A DNA stretch of 64,000 nt from Pithys albifrons albifrons (taxonomy: Eukaryota; Chordata; Aves; Passeriformes; Thamnophilidae), in the NCBI RefSeq assembly GCF_047495875.1, contig NC_092461.1:87366931-87430930 (forward strand). Reading direction: 5' to 3'. Each line of letters starts with the position of its first letter. Within the stretch, counting starts at the first letter, position 1. Made by a program: the position numbers and the translations under genes. The notes beneath the pieces were generated by a model. That model did not search any database, was not told the DNA's origin, and saw only the letters and a list, made by a program, of their open reading frames with translations. Below, piece by piece: positions 36,249-48,348 of the stretch.

Positions 36249-36944
36249 TCAGGATTTATTTTTCAATTTATGAAGAAATCACTTTGATTTGGTAGATTAT
36301 TTTAACTCTCTCCATTACTATTACATCCTAACTCTGCAACTACTTATGATTCATTGCTTTACAGATACTTAAAACCTTTATCTGCTGATTGCTGTATATA
36401 TGGCAGTTTTAGTTAAAGAAGAAAATTGCTTAGATTGGTTTCTTCTGAAGTTGTAATTTTCACCTATTGCAAAGCTATTCAACGTCTATTTAGGTATTTT
36501 AATAAATTTTTAAATGCTACTCTTTTTTTACACATAATTTATAGCATTTTAATCTTCTTATTGAAGACAACAACATGATATTGTCTGTCTTTACTCTTAA
36601 TTCAGGGCAATAATTCTCTAAAGTCTGTTTTGTTTTTTTTTTTCCTGTGTCAGATCTGTTATCACATACAATCTACTCGTTTGTTAGGACATACTGAATC
36701 CAAAACTTAAAATGGCATACTTGAATCCAAAACTTAAAATAGGCTGTAAAGTACTAAAATATAAAATTAGTTTGATTTAGTAAATTTAATGAACTAGTCG
36801 GAAAACTGATTTGTTTTTCCTCGCTTGTTTTCACATTTTCCATATGGCTGCTGTATTCTGTAGTATTCCAGATGTTTTGTTTAGCTTATTCTCTTATTAT
36901 ATATTGTCTATATTTCTCTGTTTTGAGATACTTGTAGCTATTTC
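36249..36944. other. Unique AT-rich spacer with a short direct repeat
   Basis: No exon or repeat family. A direct duplication of about 27 bp (units starting CATACTGAATCC and CATACTTGAATCC) lies at about 36689-36742. Confidence 0.55.
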
Positions 36945-37195
36945 ACTGAACAGCTTAGGTTGAAAGGGGACCTTTGGATGTCACTTTGCCCAGCCCCTCT
37001 GCTCAGGCAGGGTCATTCATAGCTGCCTGCCTAGGACCTTGTCCAGAGAGCTTTGAGTATCTATCTCCAGCAATGGAGACCCTGCAACCTGTGAGTCACC
37101 CTCATAGCAATAAAGTGTTTCTCTGTGTTTAGGTGGAGCCTCCTGGTTCAGTTTGTGCCCATTTCCTCTACACATTTTGAAAGGTGTGCATAAAA
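36945..37195 (-). mobile_element. CR1 LINE 3' end fragment
   Basis: About 250 bp with the CR1 3'-terminal pattern on minus: plus-strand GGTTGAAAGGGGACCTTTGGATGTCA, then CAGCCCCTCTGCTCAGGCAGGG and AAGTGTTTCTCTG. It is an older CR1 subtype; the octamer terminus has been lost. No coding content remains. Confidence 0.75.
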
Positions 37196-37732
37196 AGCAG
37201 TAGCGAACAGTAAAAGAAAATGCTTGCAAAAGTGAGACAATAGACAGAAAGTAATAAAGGTTTAATGTTCTCTGGCATTGGAATATCTTGACAAACTACA
37301 TGTTTTATTAAACTATCTGAAAGATACATGTCAATTTTAGCTCAAGATTTGATGAACTGTGTAAGGTTCCAACACAATGCCAGGTAAAGACACCTAAAAC
37401 TGGTGATGTGTATGGGCTTGCACACTTTTCTACATGTTGGTAATTCTAAATGAAAAAAAAAAAAGAGGAAAAACGCCTTAATATTCAAGATTAATTAATA
37501 GTGAATTATTAAAGTGTCTAGTCCCAAACCAGTCCAGTTTTGTAAGAATTTGTATGGTATGTTAATGAGGCAGACTCTGCAACTGACTGTCCAGTGGCCT
37601 AGGAGAGCATGCAGAACTGCTCCTCTATGTTACTTTCCTGAACAGTACTTTACATCGAAGTACTGTGATCCTTGCTTTGAGTTTATTTAATATAATTAAA
37701 ATTCAGTGTGCCAGAATGTTTTTTAACTGTCC
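37196..37732. other. Unique spacer, nothing recognised
   Basis: AT-rich sequence with no recognised repeat or exon. Confidence 0.45.
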
Positions 37733-37737
37733 TAGTT

Positions 37738-38381
37738 CAGCAGGAGAGACCAGCTAACACTGTGTGGGGGTGATCAAAGCTGTGTATTCTACCCCCTCTA
37801 TTCATTCCCCAAGGACAATGGGCCATTAGCAGCAGCTGCCCAGGGAGTCATTAGCACCTTCACACCCAGCCTGGGAGGGCATGGCTGCTAATGGGCCATC
37901 AACAGTTCAACAATACCCCCTGGTTCCAGACTTAATCACCCATTGCATGAGTCCCTGCCCAGGGGGAGGGACTGTGTGCTCCCTGAGGGTACATAAGTGG
38001 TGGGTAAGAAGACCTTGGGAACTTCTTGTTGGATCCAGAGGAGCAGCAGGACCTTGACAGGAGGAGATCACCGCTCTCAACCAGACTATGACTGCCACTC
38101 TCGACCAGACTACAGCCCTCACCTGCACCAACAGGTTTCTCACTTCTTTTTTTCTTTGGACTTGAGGGGAACCACGTGGGTCTCAGCACAAGGGTTAACA
38201 AACCCCTTTGGGTTTGTGCCCCAGGACACTGGGTTATACTGCTGGGTTTTATGAGTTAAAAGCAATTTCTCTTTGTGTCAGTCTATTTATTGTAATATTA
38301 TTATTAAATTTTAGCCTCTGACTTATAATCTCTCTCATGGTGAGTTCATTTTCCCTGCTGGTTCACCTTTAAACCAGCACA
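37738..38381 (+). mobile_element. Solo LTR, family A copy 2
   Basis: The plus-oriented member of family A, 644 bp, reading TGTCCTAGTTCAGCAGG to TTTAAACCAGCACA. Shared internal blocks with the copies at 2100 and 47638 (reverse complement there) include CCATTAGCAGC, CACCCAGCC, ATCACCCATTG and GACTGTG. The late region holds ACATAAGTGG and then an AT-rich zone (TTTATTGTAATATTATTATT) that would serve as TATA/polyadenylation area. Flanks are TTAAC (37733-37737) and ATAAC (38382-38386), a 5-bp duplication with one change. No internal retroviral genes. Confidence 0.8.
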
Positions 38382-38386
38382 ATAAC

Positions 38387-38600
38387 ATAGTTTTCCTGAT
38401 CAGTGTTGGAAAGAATAGAAAATCTCATTTTAGACTGTGTTTACCCTGCCCAGAAAAACCTCCTTGTTTAGTCACATTAAGTTCTCCAAGATGATATAAC
38501 AAATATTTCAATATCTAAAAGATATCTGTAGGGCTATCATAAATAACTCCCTTCAGAATTACCTGGTTCAAGTATGGAGAAGAGAACATGTGCTTTTATT
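38387..38600. other. Unique spacer, nothing recognised
   Basis: Short unique stretch between an LTR and a CR1 end. Confidence 0.45.
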
Positions 38601-38830
38601 GTCACAGAATCACAGTCTGTTTGAGATTGGAAGGAACCTCTGGGGGTCATCTAGTCCATCTGCCCTGCTAAAGCAGATCTACCCAGAGCAGGTTGCACAG
38701 GATCACATGCAGACAGGTTTTGAGTATCACCAGAGAAGGAGACTCCATAGCCTCTCTGGGCAACCTGTTCCAGTGCCCTGCCACCCTCTCAGTAAAAGAT
38801 TTATGACACTCATCATTCTGCTCCAATGGT
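38601..38830 (-). mobile_element. CR1 LINE 3' end fragment
   Basis: About 230 bp on minus, beginning GTCACAGAATCACAG on plus and continuing GATTGGAAGGAACCTCTGGG, then CTCTGGGCAACCTGTTCCAG. The minus-strand frame over it (VAGHWNRLPREAMESPS) matches the last residues of CR1 ORF2. Severely 5'-truncated. Confidence 0.88.
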
Positions 38831-39369
38831 AGTGAGTCACTGAAGCATTGACAAGCCACTGTGAATACATAAAATGTGTTTAAAAAATACCAGAATTTCA
38901 GATTCCACTTCTACTCCTAGCTAATGATATCTGCTGTGAAGAAAAAATCCTGTCTCAATTTGCAAAGGATCTGTTCAATCCAATTAGCTACTAATGCAGT
39001 GCTAGAAATTGTCATAATGCTTTTAAAGAGCTGTTGAAAACATCTCTTACTATGAATCCAAATAAGAAACTCCTGATATTTAATGTGTTTTTTTTAAATA
39101 TTTCATTTTGTAAATAAATCTGCTGCACAAAAAATACAGAAATAATATAAACACAGGTTCTAATTAAATAAAATGGGATAAAAAACCAGAACCATAACTA
39201 ATCACATACAGAGTGCCATGACAGTGTAAAAATACATTACATTAAATAACCATAAAACCTTCAGAAAATTCAAAGATCAAGAAAAAATGTGAACATGAAG
39301 TTCTTGCTATTATATAAAGAGGATATTTTTCAGCATAGAGGAGGTTGTGATGATCTCTATATACTTAAT
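38831..39369. other. Unique AT-rich DNA, no gene seen
   Basis: No repeat or exon was recognised. Confidence 0.45.
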
Positions 39370-39575
39370 CATGGAAACACAGAATATCCCGAGCTGGAAG
39401 TGACCCACAAGAATAATGAAAGTCCAGTTCCTGGCCCTGCACAGGACAGCCCCAAGAATCATGTGCTTGAGAGCACTGCCCAAACTCTTGAACTTTGGAA
39501 GGCTTAGTGCTGGGATCACTTCTCTGGACAGCCTGTTTCAGTGCTCAGCCACACTCTGGGTGAAATTCTTTGTAA
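39370..39575 (-). mobile_element. CR1 LINE 3' end fragment
   Basis: About 200 bp on minus with plus-strand CATGGAAACACAGAATATCCCG, GAGCTGGAAGTGACCCACAAGAAT and GACAGCCTGTTTCAGTGCTC. This subtype resembles the 13390 and 19295 copies (CCTGCACTGG/GACAGCC region) more than the 32507 copy. Non-coding. Confidence 0.85.
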
Positions 39576-40888
39576 TTTTTTCAAAACCTTTGGTATGTTT
39601 TGTGAGGGATATTTGATCGATGCCCATAATTTCTATTCTATCAATCAAAGATGCTATTTCTAGTAATTGTCCTGCATTAATCTTTAGTCTCAAGACCATG
39701 ATCTCTGTTGCTAATATCCATTCTGTCCCATCCTTGCTTTTTTCTTTCAGTCTGTTAGTGAGGCTCTCAATTTCTCCCCGAATTCCTGTCACCAGGCAAC
39801 ATTCCACCTTCTGAGCAAGTTAATTCTGGGTAAGTCAGAAGAGTTTTATCATTTCTAAGGCATCCAGAGGAAAGCTTAATGGTACTAGAAACCACCGCCA
39901 TAGGCAAAAATAATTGATCACTGAATAGGCAAAAAATGACTCACTGTCAGGCAGAAGTTCTAGACACTCAGCCATGGGTAAAAGTATGTATAAGTAGAGA
40001 ATTTCTCCCTTTTTTATGAATGTGTGTGTAACTTTGGTGGCGTTTGAAGAATGTAAAACGCAAGATGCTTACTTATTCATATAATGCACTAAACATCAGA
40101 CTTGTGGTAACATAGTTTGCTGTTTAAGAAGATTATCTAACAAGGTCTCTTCTTTCAAATGGAACTAAAATATTTTAAAATACTTGATTTTCCTACTCCG
40201 TTCAGTAAGGCAACATAATTTGTCTCTTTCAGTATTTCCTACCACACAGCGTCAGAGGCAGTCTGAAGCCTGTGGCATAGAGATTTTATGACCCCTTCTG
40301 AATTTATCATCTATTGCCTACAAGTAGTAAGATGAGAATTCTGTGACTAGTCTCTTCCAGGTTCTGCTCTTAGGCAGTGTAATGTACCTAACATCACCAC
40401 TTTTTTCTCTAAGTGTAGGGTCTAGGTTAATTTTCTTCACTGTGAAATGTGTAGTTAAATCGTTCTTCATAAAATGCAGTACATGAAGCCTAATCTAAAT
40501 CTCACACCAATGAAATGAGGGGGAAGATAGTTCCAACAACCGTAAAAGCCCTTTTTTCTCACTTTCCTGTAAAAAATGTTATGCTAAATGTTTCAGCCAC
40601 AATGCAATTTAGTATCGATTCACACTTTGGATCCCCACAGTTCGGTGTTCTATAGCTCTTAAAAAGCATCAACTTGAACAGCTTAAGACAGAAAGTTCTA
40701 AACTACAAAAGAATATTGTAAAATTATAGGATGTAAATTAATTTGCCTATGTCATACTTAGAGTTAACTAGCCATTTTCAGTCAACTCTGCATTTATCTT
40801 GCAGACAAAACTGACTTCTTTGTTAGACTATTTTTAAAAATATATTCAAACATAATTTTCTGTTTCTAGTTTATTGGGGCTTTTCTTT
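39576..40888. other. Unique DNA, no gene seen
   Basis: No repeat or exon was recognised. The minus frame at 39538-39807 includes the CR1 edge and then unrelated sequence. Confidence 0.4.
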
Positions 40889-41082
40889 CATAGAATCATG
40901 GAATCATTTAGGTTGGAAAAGACCTCTGAGATCATTGAGTCTAATCTATGACCTAATATCACTGTCACATAGACCATGGCACTAAGTGCCACTTGCAGTC
41001 TATTCTTAAACAGCTCCAGGGTTGATGAGTCCACCACCTGCCTTGGCAGTCCATTCCAATGCTGCATCTCAACCCTCTTTTT
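40889..41082 (-). mobile_element. CR1 LINE 3' end fragment
   Basis: About 190 bp on minus. The terminus is CATAGAATCATGGAATCA on plus, followed by GGTTGGAAAAGACCTCTGAGATCAT, as in the 32507 element, so it is probably the same subfamily. The frame on minus shows HWNGLPRQVVDSSTLE, the ORF2 end. It is truncated next to a T-run and a TA microsatellite. Confidence 0.9.
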
Positions 41083-41112
41083 TTTTTTCCTTCTTTTGTT
41101 TTTTAATTTGCA

Positions 41113-41117
<5 letters not shown>

Positions 41118-41150
<33 letters not shown>
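41118..41150. repeat. TA dinucleotide microsatellite
   Basis: About 16 TA units with a short CA tail; gives meaningless Tyr-Ile frames on both strands. Confidence 0.95.
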
Positions 41151-41156
<6 letters not shown>

Positions 41157-43944
41157 TTAGTCTCCCTAGACCAACATATATCCCATTGGTAGTACATCCC
41201 ATTCCAGAAAAGGTAATGAAGATCAATAGCACTGCATAGTGCTATTACACTTTTTTTTACCAGTCCTTTCATGCTCTACAGAGTCTGGGGTAGGGTTAAG
41301 CAAACAACAGGTCAGGAAGCACTTGCTTAGAGTAAATAAAAGAGCAGCAATAAAATCACTCCTTGATGGACTGAGCAGCAACAAAACCAATAACAAAATG
41401 CTACCTTTGATGGCATGAAATTTTACTTTATCACTGTGATGGGCAATGGGCGTTAATTTTCAAATTTGAAAACAGTCTGACCTGGTGTACACCTTGGGAT
41501 AAAGACTTAAAAGTCATGCTTATGTGAAAATTTCCTTTAGAGAAAGTAACCCTTTATATATTTAACTAAATTTTGAAATATACAAGTGCCCTTAAATTAG
41601 TGATTCGGGTATATACATTTATTGGTTTGTTTGGGGGGTCTTGAGGGGTTTATATCTTCCTATTTTCTCCAAAGGACAGCTATGCTTGGTTAACATAGCT
41701 AAGGCAGTGCATATATGGCTAGACTTGTGCATTTGAAGTTCTGTTTTGGTCAAAGGTAGGATGTTAAGAGCAGGTTAGTGAAGTTAGGATTAAAATTCAG
41801 TAATGGAAGACATTTTGAAATTTAGCCTTTCAGAAAGTAACAATGTGTAAAATGGAAGCCAGCCTATGATGAGCATATGGAATGTTTATGTACATTTGTT
41901 TATGCATTTTTAAAGGAGTATATAATCAGAACAATTAGATTATAATTTCAAATTTATATCAGTTTTAGTGCATCAATTTATGAGCTTAGATTTTCCATCT
42001 TAATGTAGAAGCATCCATACCAAGTTGTTTCCATTATAGTACTGGAGTGGGTCATTACAGTGGAAGTGTACTTTAAGTGGAGATGGATGAGGTGCATCTA
42101 AACAGGTATTGTCATTGTCTTTAAATACAAAAGCAATTTTAGAATAATGGAGATAAAATAGGTTAATAATTAAAATATCCCACAGCTTCACAGGTCAAGG
42201 CATATTGTAACTCACACTTGTTTCATTGCTATCCACCCACTTATGCTGCCACTACTGCGAATCTGGGCTAGAATCAATAATAAGTTTAATAATAACAGCA
42301 TAGGAAAACATGCATTAAGAAAAATGGAAATGCTGCATTTAATAGTTGCAGGAGCTTTGCCATGAAAATCAGGAGGATGGTACTCTTTTCAGACATTCTC
42401 CTGATTATATATATTCATTTGAATGCAAGATAATGAAGTGCTTTGCATTTCAAAAAGACTAATATTGTTGGCAAAGGATAGGTGTGCTGCAGCCTGTGTT
42501 TCAGGAACACCTGTCCTTTTCCATAAAAGGTCTTCCCTCCTGGAAGTGGGCTGCAGAGCCTTTCTTATAAGAATAGATTTTCTACTGTTGATATATTGTT
42601 TGAGTTCTTTACTCTCTGTGCATCAGATGACTAATCCATGGATATAACACTTTTTGCAGAATTTTTCCATTTTAAAACCAGTGAACAGTAGGAATTGAAG
42701 CAAATTTCTGTAAGATTAAATGGGAAAAAAGAACATAAATAATAAAATTAAAAAAAATCCAAATACACTTCCTAAAGCCCAAAGAACTTATTTAATTTTT
42801 AAAATTATGGTAATAGGCTCATGGGTGCACACACTGCCTATTGTTAATTAAATAAAAAAAGATTTGGCATTGGAGATAATATGAAAGAAAACATTCCATT
42901 CTACCTGTTTTATTAAGATATAAAATAATGGCAATTTCCAAATGCACCACAAACCTTTCCCACTGAATTAATTTTTCTTTGCCACTCCAATAAAAAATAG
43001 AGAGCACACTTTCTGAAGCACTAGTTTCATTGGCATCCACAAGAACTATTATTGGGGTATTAAAGAGCACATTTTCAAAAGCATAGGAGCAAGGAAAAAA
43101 TAGAGAAATAGTAACATTAAAACCAAACATATTTTAACAAGTAAGAAATTATAGAACAAAAGTAGAAATGCATTATTTCAAAATATAGTGAATAATCTAG
43201 ATATAATTCTTGGTTTTGTCAATGTAGTCAGCATTTTTGTCTGAAAAAGTCCTTTTTTTTCTCTATACTCAAAGTTTAACATCTGGTGACAGAAGAAACT
43301 TACAGTATTTTCACTGGCTTTGTGAGTGGTATACCTTATTCAATAGAACATTTTGAGGAACTTTTTTACGGTTATTTCTTTCTGTTTGTTTTGTTTGAGA
43401 TTTTTGTGAAAATTTCTTCTTGCCCTGAATTCTTAACAAAAAAAAGAGGATATTTTTAGCTATGCTAAACATCACCAAATGCTTTGAAACTCTGAGAGAC
43501 TTGTAGTGGTTCTGAGACTGTAATCCTGGCCAGAACCTTGCAGAAAGCAGACATATTACTCTACAGGGTTCTGGACACAGTCCTGAGCATGCACCTCAAA
43601 TGTGGACTTAAAAAGCTATACTTACACTGAACAAAACCTATTTGCCTTACATTGCCCAGACACTTTGTTGCTCTGGACAGGAGCCATTCAGGCGCCACTG
43701 TTCATCAATCACTGATAAAGACTTTCTTTCAGCGATATGAAATTGTAGAAGCATTACTTGAAATTCTCTCATCAACACCAAAGTCTGTGTGGTTTTCCCT
43801 TTCTTCACAGAAAGAAAAGTTGAAAAAGTCAGCTAACATTAGGGTCTGACAGATCTCAGTAAGAACAAAGCTTGAATGAATTCAATTGTGAATTTGAATG
43901 TGAATGTCATCAAGTTTGAAATGGCTACACCTACCTATAGGAAC
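41151..43944. other. Unique AT-rich DNA, no gene seen
   Basis: No repeat family or RNA gene was recognised. The 103-codon minus frame at 42819-43130 has no acceptor AG after its pyrimidine tract and was not accepted as an exon. Confidence 0.4.
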
Positions 43945-44500
43945 GTAAAATCATAGGATAATTCTAACTGGAAGGTTGCTCAGGAGTCTCCAGTTCTACC
44001 TCTAGCTCACATCAGGACAAGTTCTAAGGTCTGTCCTGGTTGCTTAGGGTTTTTGTTCAAATGGGTATTGAAACTTCCACAGCTAATGACTGCCTCTCTG
44101 GGCAGCCTGTCCCACTGATGTGCTGTCCTCAGGGGGAAAAAGCTCTTCCTTGCATCCAGACAGAAACTCTGTTGTTCCAATTCATGGCAATTATTTCTTG
44201 TCTTCTCATGGTACATCAGCACCAAGAATCCATCTCTATCTCCTCAATAGTGTCCTCACAGGTGCTGAGGGGCTCCTGTAAGGTACCCCTGAAGGCACCT
44301 CTTTTCCAGACTGAACCTGACCTAGTCCTTCCCCCTCTCCCCACAGAGCAAGATCTACTGCTTCTGTGCCCCAACACACCACCTCCCACCCCTGGCTCTA
44401 CCTTCCCCCACCAATATTTTGATGACTCTCTCCTGAACTTATTCCAGTTAGCTGAAGTTGTTCTTCCACTGGGGCCCTGAATGCCACCATACTCAGGAGC
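43945..44500 (-). mobile_element. CR1 LINE 3' portion, old subtype
   Basis: Minus-strand CR1 of about 0.55 kb. Plus-strand landmarks are AAATCATAGGATAATTC, CTCTGGGCAGCCTGTCCCA, GGGGGAAAAAGCTCTTCCTT and TCTTGTCTTCTCATGGTACA. The ORF2 C-terminal remnant on minus reads like TAHQWDRLPREAV. Divergence is higher than in the 32507 copy and no RT motif is left. Confidence 0.8.
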
Positions 44501-44900
44501 AGATCTGCAGGAAGGTCTATACAACAATTCAGAATATCTGGTTCCTTATAGATAGAATTGCTCAAGTTAACATTAGCCCACACAGGTCAAATTCTGGTAT
44601 GGCAAGAGGTACTTGAGCTATGCAAAAGGCATGCCATATCAAGATTCAGTACACTGATAATCAAAACTGTTAAATCAAAATATGTGTATATGTGCTGTGC
44701 TATGAGCTACAGGATGGGCAGATTTAAATCCCTGCATGACATTAGTGTAAGAATGGCACATGGCTTCATTAACAAATTTATTTCACATGTCAGTATCCAA
44801 GAACAGAGACTCTTCTCTTTGTTCTACAGTACTCTGAGGGCAGAAGGGTGTTCAGACTTGTATTCTCATTCACCACCCAGAGCAATAATGGCACAATCCT

Positions 44901-45362
44901 ATCACACCACTATTGGTTTTTTAGGACTTCCTGGCTCCAAATACTGTTTCAATACTGCATATAGTACAATAGTATACACTGCAGTACTACCTAATGTAGT
45001 ACTAATGTTTTGCAGGTCTGTGAGCTTGTGTCTGCCATGTTCTGTGACACAGAAGAGAACCATCCCTCCTGTCAGTGCTGCAACTATCTCCTTTCCTTGT
45101 TTTGGCTGCAGCTGAAAAAAAAGTTGTAAGAGAAGAGGTGCATTCCCAACCATTACAGCAGTAAATGTCAAGAGAACAGCTGCAGTTATATGGTTATTCT
45201 TCTGAAAACCTGCTCCAGAAAGTGAAATAAGTACTTTCAGAGTCTGTAGTAGACCAAAGGTCCTTATTTGGCCCCCTACCATCCTACTCTTTGTGGTGAC
45301 CAAAGGCAGACACTTAGGAACAATTTTAAGAAGCAGAGAACTATTTGAAACATTCCTGTGTT
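44901..45362 (-). CDS. Unidentified ORF with three hydrophobic segments; retrocopy or last exon
   Basis: An open frame of about 150 codons on minus, from an upstream TAA near 45370 to a TGA just below 44904. It contains three hydrophobic stretches that could span a membrane: around HITAAVLLTFTAVMVG, GKEIVAALTGGMVLFCV and STAVYTIVLYAVL, then a polar end (LEPGSPKKPIVV). About 110-130 bp after the stop there is AAATAAA on minus, at about 44780. Just upstream on minus a polypyrimidine run with CAG could be a splice acceptor. I do not recognise the family. It may be the last exon of a minus-strand gene, a processed retrocopy, or chance; codon content looks more protein-like than its neighbours. 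The first Met-like codon is uncertain. Confidence 0.35.
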
Positions 45363-45370
45363 ATTCCTGG

Positions 45371-47632
45371 TCAGAAAAAATACTTTAGGAATTTTCTGAG
45401 CTGGACAATACACCTGGACCATCAAGTTTAATAGTCATTGCTAGACAGTCCTCCATTTGTTTATTGTCTTTTAAAACATATACTTTTTTTTCCCCAAATC
45501 ATCCATTGAAAATGAGCTCCACAATTTAATTATATGTTTGATTTAGCTGTCTGTTCCCAGGTGTCCTCCTACTCTACTGTTATCCAGAATTTCCTGCTAA
45601 CATTAACTATGCAGCTGATGATCACAGAGGAGTGAAAGGCATTTGTAGTGATCATTAAAACTGAACATTAAAAGTTATTGCATTTTACTGGGGAGGGGGG
45701 CGGGGTGGGGGTGGGAGGAGGGAAGCCCACAAACCCCAAGAAATATTATTTCTGCTTATCTTAGAGTACTGAAGGCATATAATGTTTAAATAAAGATTAT
45801 GAAAACCATTGCAGGTGATGGGGACTCTTTTCAATTCAGCACATATTGTTTAACTAGTGCTATCAAGCAATACAGCCTGGAGACCTAAGAGGGAACAGAT
45901 AACTGCGGTTTTTATGCTAAGCTTGAAATGGGTCCCACAGAATCCAAAGTTCAATTTCTGATAATGCCAGTTAAACCTAGCAGTTTAAAAAAAAAATGAA
46001 AAAAATGGAATAGCATGTAGTTTACTGTGTTATGGGTATTTCAATAAGACCTCTATGATTTTTTTATTTTATGTGGTCATAAAAAAGATCCCATAGCTGT
46101 AGCTGATGGAATTTACTCTGCTCTCCCTGGAAAAATTTTCTGTCCTTTTAATATTATGCAAGATAGTTCATATAGTTCAGCTGCTGCCCTCTAATTCCGG
46201 AAGTGGATGTACATCTTCATTTTCATATGTTTACAGTAAACAAAAGATTTGCAGACATTTTTGACAGAAAGATATCTTCAAAATAGAGTAATACTGTGTT
46301 TATAATAGATGCATGAACCTCTAAATATTTTTGAAACACCACCAATTATTCAGGATACTAGATGATACTGCAACTTTATCAAATGACTATCTCAAAACCA
46401 TATTCTGAGCTGCCATTCCATAATATGATGACTGAATCTGCAAGTTAAATGAATAAGCATTTAGCTAGGTCTAGGTTCTCCGAGAGAACTTTAAGATGAC
46501 TGAGGTCTATGCTATACACTTCATAGCACCTGCAGTGGAAAATAACAAGAGTGCATCATTGCTACTTTGTGTAATACTAATGTTGTTCTGTACAGTTTCT
46601 TGAACTCCACTTTACAATTTGATGAGTAACTAATCCTAAAGCAGGACATAGAAATGTTGTCAATTCAGCTGGAGAGTTTTATTCTTACATGAAAAGAATA
46701 TTTTAATGCCTTGTAGCTTCAAGTCACTTGACCTCACTTCTTGACCACAAACAGTCTGAGTAGAGAAATCATTTCAAAGAACTCATTAAAAAAATCATTA
46801 AAGAATTCTCAGTTCTGAGTAATTGGCTTTTCCTTATAAGTGGCTAAAGCAAGTATATTTCACCAAGATCTGCTAAACAGTAAGACTTCATACTACTCAC
46901 ATTGTCAAATTACACAGAGCACATATGTCACCATGTAGTAGAAAAAACTTAGATGAGTTCAGACAGAAATGCACTTTAGCAAGCATGAACATCCTATTTT
47001 TTCTGTATGTACTGATTTATACATAGTACTGATTTTATTTTGAGCAAAATATCCTTAGCTGTTCCTAAGGATATTTGTCATTTGTCTGTGAATATCCCAT
47101 ATCATAAAGAAAAAGAATAGTTTTTTGCCTAGATGCACTGATATCCTTGTGTAAACAACTGTGTGAATTTACAAGGAATACAAATGAAATTGACAGCTTG
47201 AGCACCAGTAAGTATTAATACCCTCCTTACTAATTGCTGCCATCACAAATTAATGGAAGACTTTTAAAGTTCCTGACAGTGGTTATGTAATATTCCATGG
47301 TTAAGGGAAGTCAGGTCAGTACATAACAGATGCCATCATTAATATGCAACTACATATGCTTCCACTGCACAAGTTTTTGTGAGATTTTTTCCTTTCCATT
47401 CTCATTATTTTTCCTTTGCTATTTCACAATAGTTCTTTAAAATTCTTAGTTTCTGCTTTTCCATCCAGCCATTTTAAAGTGAACTGCTTTAACCCTTTGC
47501 TTTTTTCCATGAGGGAGAATGTTTGAACCATACTCCAAAGATATGCTAAGTATTTATTCATAGTGGAACTAGGATTATGTGTGATTTAACAGATTGTATG
47601 TCTTTTACTGGGTCTCTTTTTATCTCTTATTC
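45371..47632. other. Unique DNA with a G-rich tract, no gene seen
   Basis: About 2.3 kb of AT-rich DNA. It contains a strong G-run cluster at 45690-45722, listed separately. No exon or repeat family was recognised. Confidence 0.45.
45690..45722 (+). repeat. G-run cluster, G-quadruplex pattern
   Basis: Five or more runs of three to six G separated by one or two bases within 33 bp on plus. This fits the canonical quadruplex pattern and stands alone in an AT-rich neighbourhood. Confidence 0.85.
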
Positions 47633-47637
47633 CTAAG

Positions 47638-48343
47638 TGTTCCAGTATAAAGGTAAACTGGCAGGAGAAATGAACAACACAAAAAAGATTATAAATCAGA
47701 GTTACAATTTAATAACAATATTGCAGTAAATGCAATGACACAAAGAGAAATAGGTTTTAACCCACAAAACCCAGAAGTATGACCCAGCACCTTGGGTTAC
47801 AAACCTCACGTGGTTCCCCCAAGTCCAAAGTAAAAGGAAGCGAGAAACCTGTTGGTGCAGATGATGGCCCCTGTCTGGACAAGAGTGGTGGTCACAGTCT
47901 GGTTGAGAGTGGTGTTTTCCTCCTGTCAGGGTTCTGGTCCTCCTCTGGATCTGACAACTGGTCCTCTGAGGTCTTCAAATCCCAAGATTATGTACCCTCC
48001 AGCCCAGATGGGAGCACTCAGTCCCTCCCCCAGGGCGGAGAGTTACACAATGGGTGATCTGACTCTGTGAGTCATGAGGTATTTTGGAATCGTTTCTGGC
48101 CCATTAGCAGACATGACACCTCAGGCTGGGTGTGAAGGTGCTAACGACTTCCTGGAGGGGAGTTATCACAGCTCTTATCTCACAGGCTTCTTTCACACCC
48201 AGCTCACACCCTGAGGAGTCAGGTGTGCCCTGGGCTGCTGAAAATGGTCCCTTGCTCTTGGGAAATTAATAGAGGGGGTAAAATTCATAGCTTTGGTCTT
48301 CCACACACAGTGATAAACTGGTTCTACCTGCTGAACTAGGACA
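47638..48343 (-). mobile_element. Solo LTR, family A copy 3
   Basis: A 706-bp minus-oriented LTR. The plus-strand left edge TGTTCCAGTATAAAGG and right edge CTGCTGAACTAGGACA mirror the ends of copy 2. A perfect 5-bp duplication, CTAAG, flanks it (47633-47637 and 48344-48348). Blocks shared with copies 1 and 2 include GACCCAGCACC, TTAACCCACAAAA, GGTGATC/GTGATTT-like and CATTAGCAGACATGAC. No coding region remains between two LTRs, so it is a solo LTR. Confidence 0.88.
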
Positions 48344-48348
48344 CTAAG

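Noticed and set aside
42819..43130. A 103-codon minus frame with a segment (PIIVLVDANETSASES) resembling the S41 peptidase VLVDxNTASASE block
   Set aside because: The rest of the frame shows no peptidase domain, the match needs an extra residue, and the pyrimidine tract upstream lacks an acceptor AG. Probably chance.
43500..43850. A GC-richer block that might be another LTR
   Set aside because: No TG/CA edges, target duplication or polyadenylation signal with proper spacing were found.
44558..45115. A 185-codon plus-strand frame as a gene
   Set aside because: It is antisense to the more protein-like minus frame at 44901-45362, crosses a likely 3' UTR, and shows no domain.
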